NCBI GenBank assembly: GCA_012514775.1
Contig: JAAYZQ010000170.1
Location: forward strand, 1 to 12,364
Direction: 5' to 3'
Length of the DNA: 12,364 nucleotides
Source: Anaerolineaceae bacterium
Lineage (GTDB): Bacteria > Chloroflexota > Anaerolineae > JAAYZQ01
Positions 12,153 to 12,364 of the stretch are shown here, in pieces (within the stretch, counting starts at the first letter, position 1; each line of letters starts with the position of its first letter). The notes beneath the pieces are model-generated. The model saw nothing but the letters and a program-made list of their open reading frames with translations. It had not been told where the DNA came from and searched no databases. Position numbers and translations under genes: made by a program.

Positions 12153-12364
12153 CCAGCAGCCTGTCGAGAGCCCGTTCGTAGTGCGCCCTTCAGCGCGCTT
12201 CCTGGGCGATGAATCGCCCACTACCAACCGACAAGCGCATGCACCTCTCCGACAACCTGCCAGCAGCCTGCCGGGAGCCCGTTCGTAGTGCGCGCTTCAG
12301 CGCGCTTCCTGGGCGATGAATCGCCCACTACCAACCGACAAGCGCAAGCACCTCTCCGACAACC
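12153..12364. repeat. 107-bp tandem repeat with paired hairpins, running off the window
   Basis: Copy 1 (12153-12259) and copy 2 (12260-12364, cut by the edge) differ at only four positions over the shared 105 nt. Each copy contains GCGCGC-ttca-GCGCGC (one mismatch in copy 1) and GGGCGAT-ga-ATCGCCC, both enclosed by GTAGT ... ACTAC, so a copy can fold as a three-way junction or cruciform. The frame on the plus strand that crosses the first copy has the look of non-coding translation. The repeat lies upstream of the MgtC-family gene, where its promoter would be expected; no convincing promoter was seen. Confidence 0.88.

Noticed and set aside
12061..12288. 75-codon plus-strand frame at the right end
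   Set aside because: It runs antisense into the start of the MgtC-family gene and then through the non-coding tandem repeat, with no ribosome site.

Overview
This is a high-GC bacterial window (roughly 70% G+C by eye) with eight protein-coding genes, one of them cut by the left edge. The mix suggests a Chloroflexota-like bacterium (Anaerolineae/Caldilineae type): GTG starts with strong Shine-Dalgarno sites, a three-part helicase/helicase/Fe-S-nuclease set, and G/C-rich palindromic repeats sitting in frame inside genes. The taxonomic guess is an inference; there is no rRNA or other marker here.

Left arm (1-2059, minus strand). A consensus promoter (TTGACA, 17 bp, TATGAT at 2059-2031) faces left. 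After a leader of about 235 nt come a membrane-anchored protein with fourteen 14-residue repeats and a C-terminal helix-hairpin-helix domain (1789-650), then a membrane-anchored protein with bacterial Ig-like repeats (627 to the window edge). The space between this promoter and the right-facing one is filled with strong G/C hairpins.

Centre (2251-11622, plus strand). A second consensus promoter (TTGCAA, 17 bp, TATAAT) with an extremely short leader opens a probable six-gene operon with gaps of 10-29 nt or overlaps: an unrecognised 136-aa protein; a UvrD-like protein with an altered Walker B motif and a frame-broken tail; a complete UvrD/Rep-type SF1A helicase; a stand-alone PD-(D/E)XK nuclease with an AddB/Cas4-type four-cysteine Fe-S signature; a PQQ-type sugar dehydrogenase; and a RecJ exonuclease with a long C-terminal extension. 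The helicase pair plus nuclease looks like an AddAB/AdnAB-type DNA-end-processing machine split into three polypeptides, next to the 5'-3' single-strand exonuclease RecJ. The window may therefore hold a double-strand-break repair module.

Right arm (11634-12364). An MgtC/SapB-family membrane protein runs convergent to recJ with 11 nt between the stop codons. Upstream of it, a 107-bp tandem repeat with paired hairpins runs off the window edge.

Most notable: the two helicase genes carry related copies of one palindromic G/C-rich element, in opposite orientations and both in frame. Both lie in the C-terminal region of the helicase fold, and both add low-complexity residues to the proteins.
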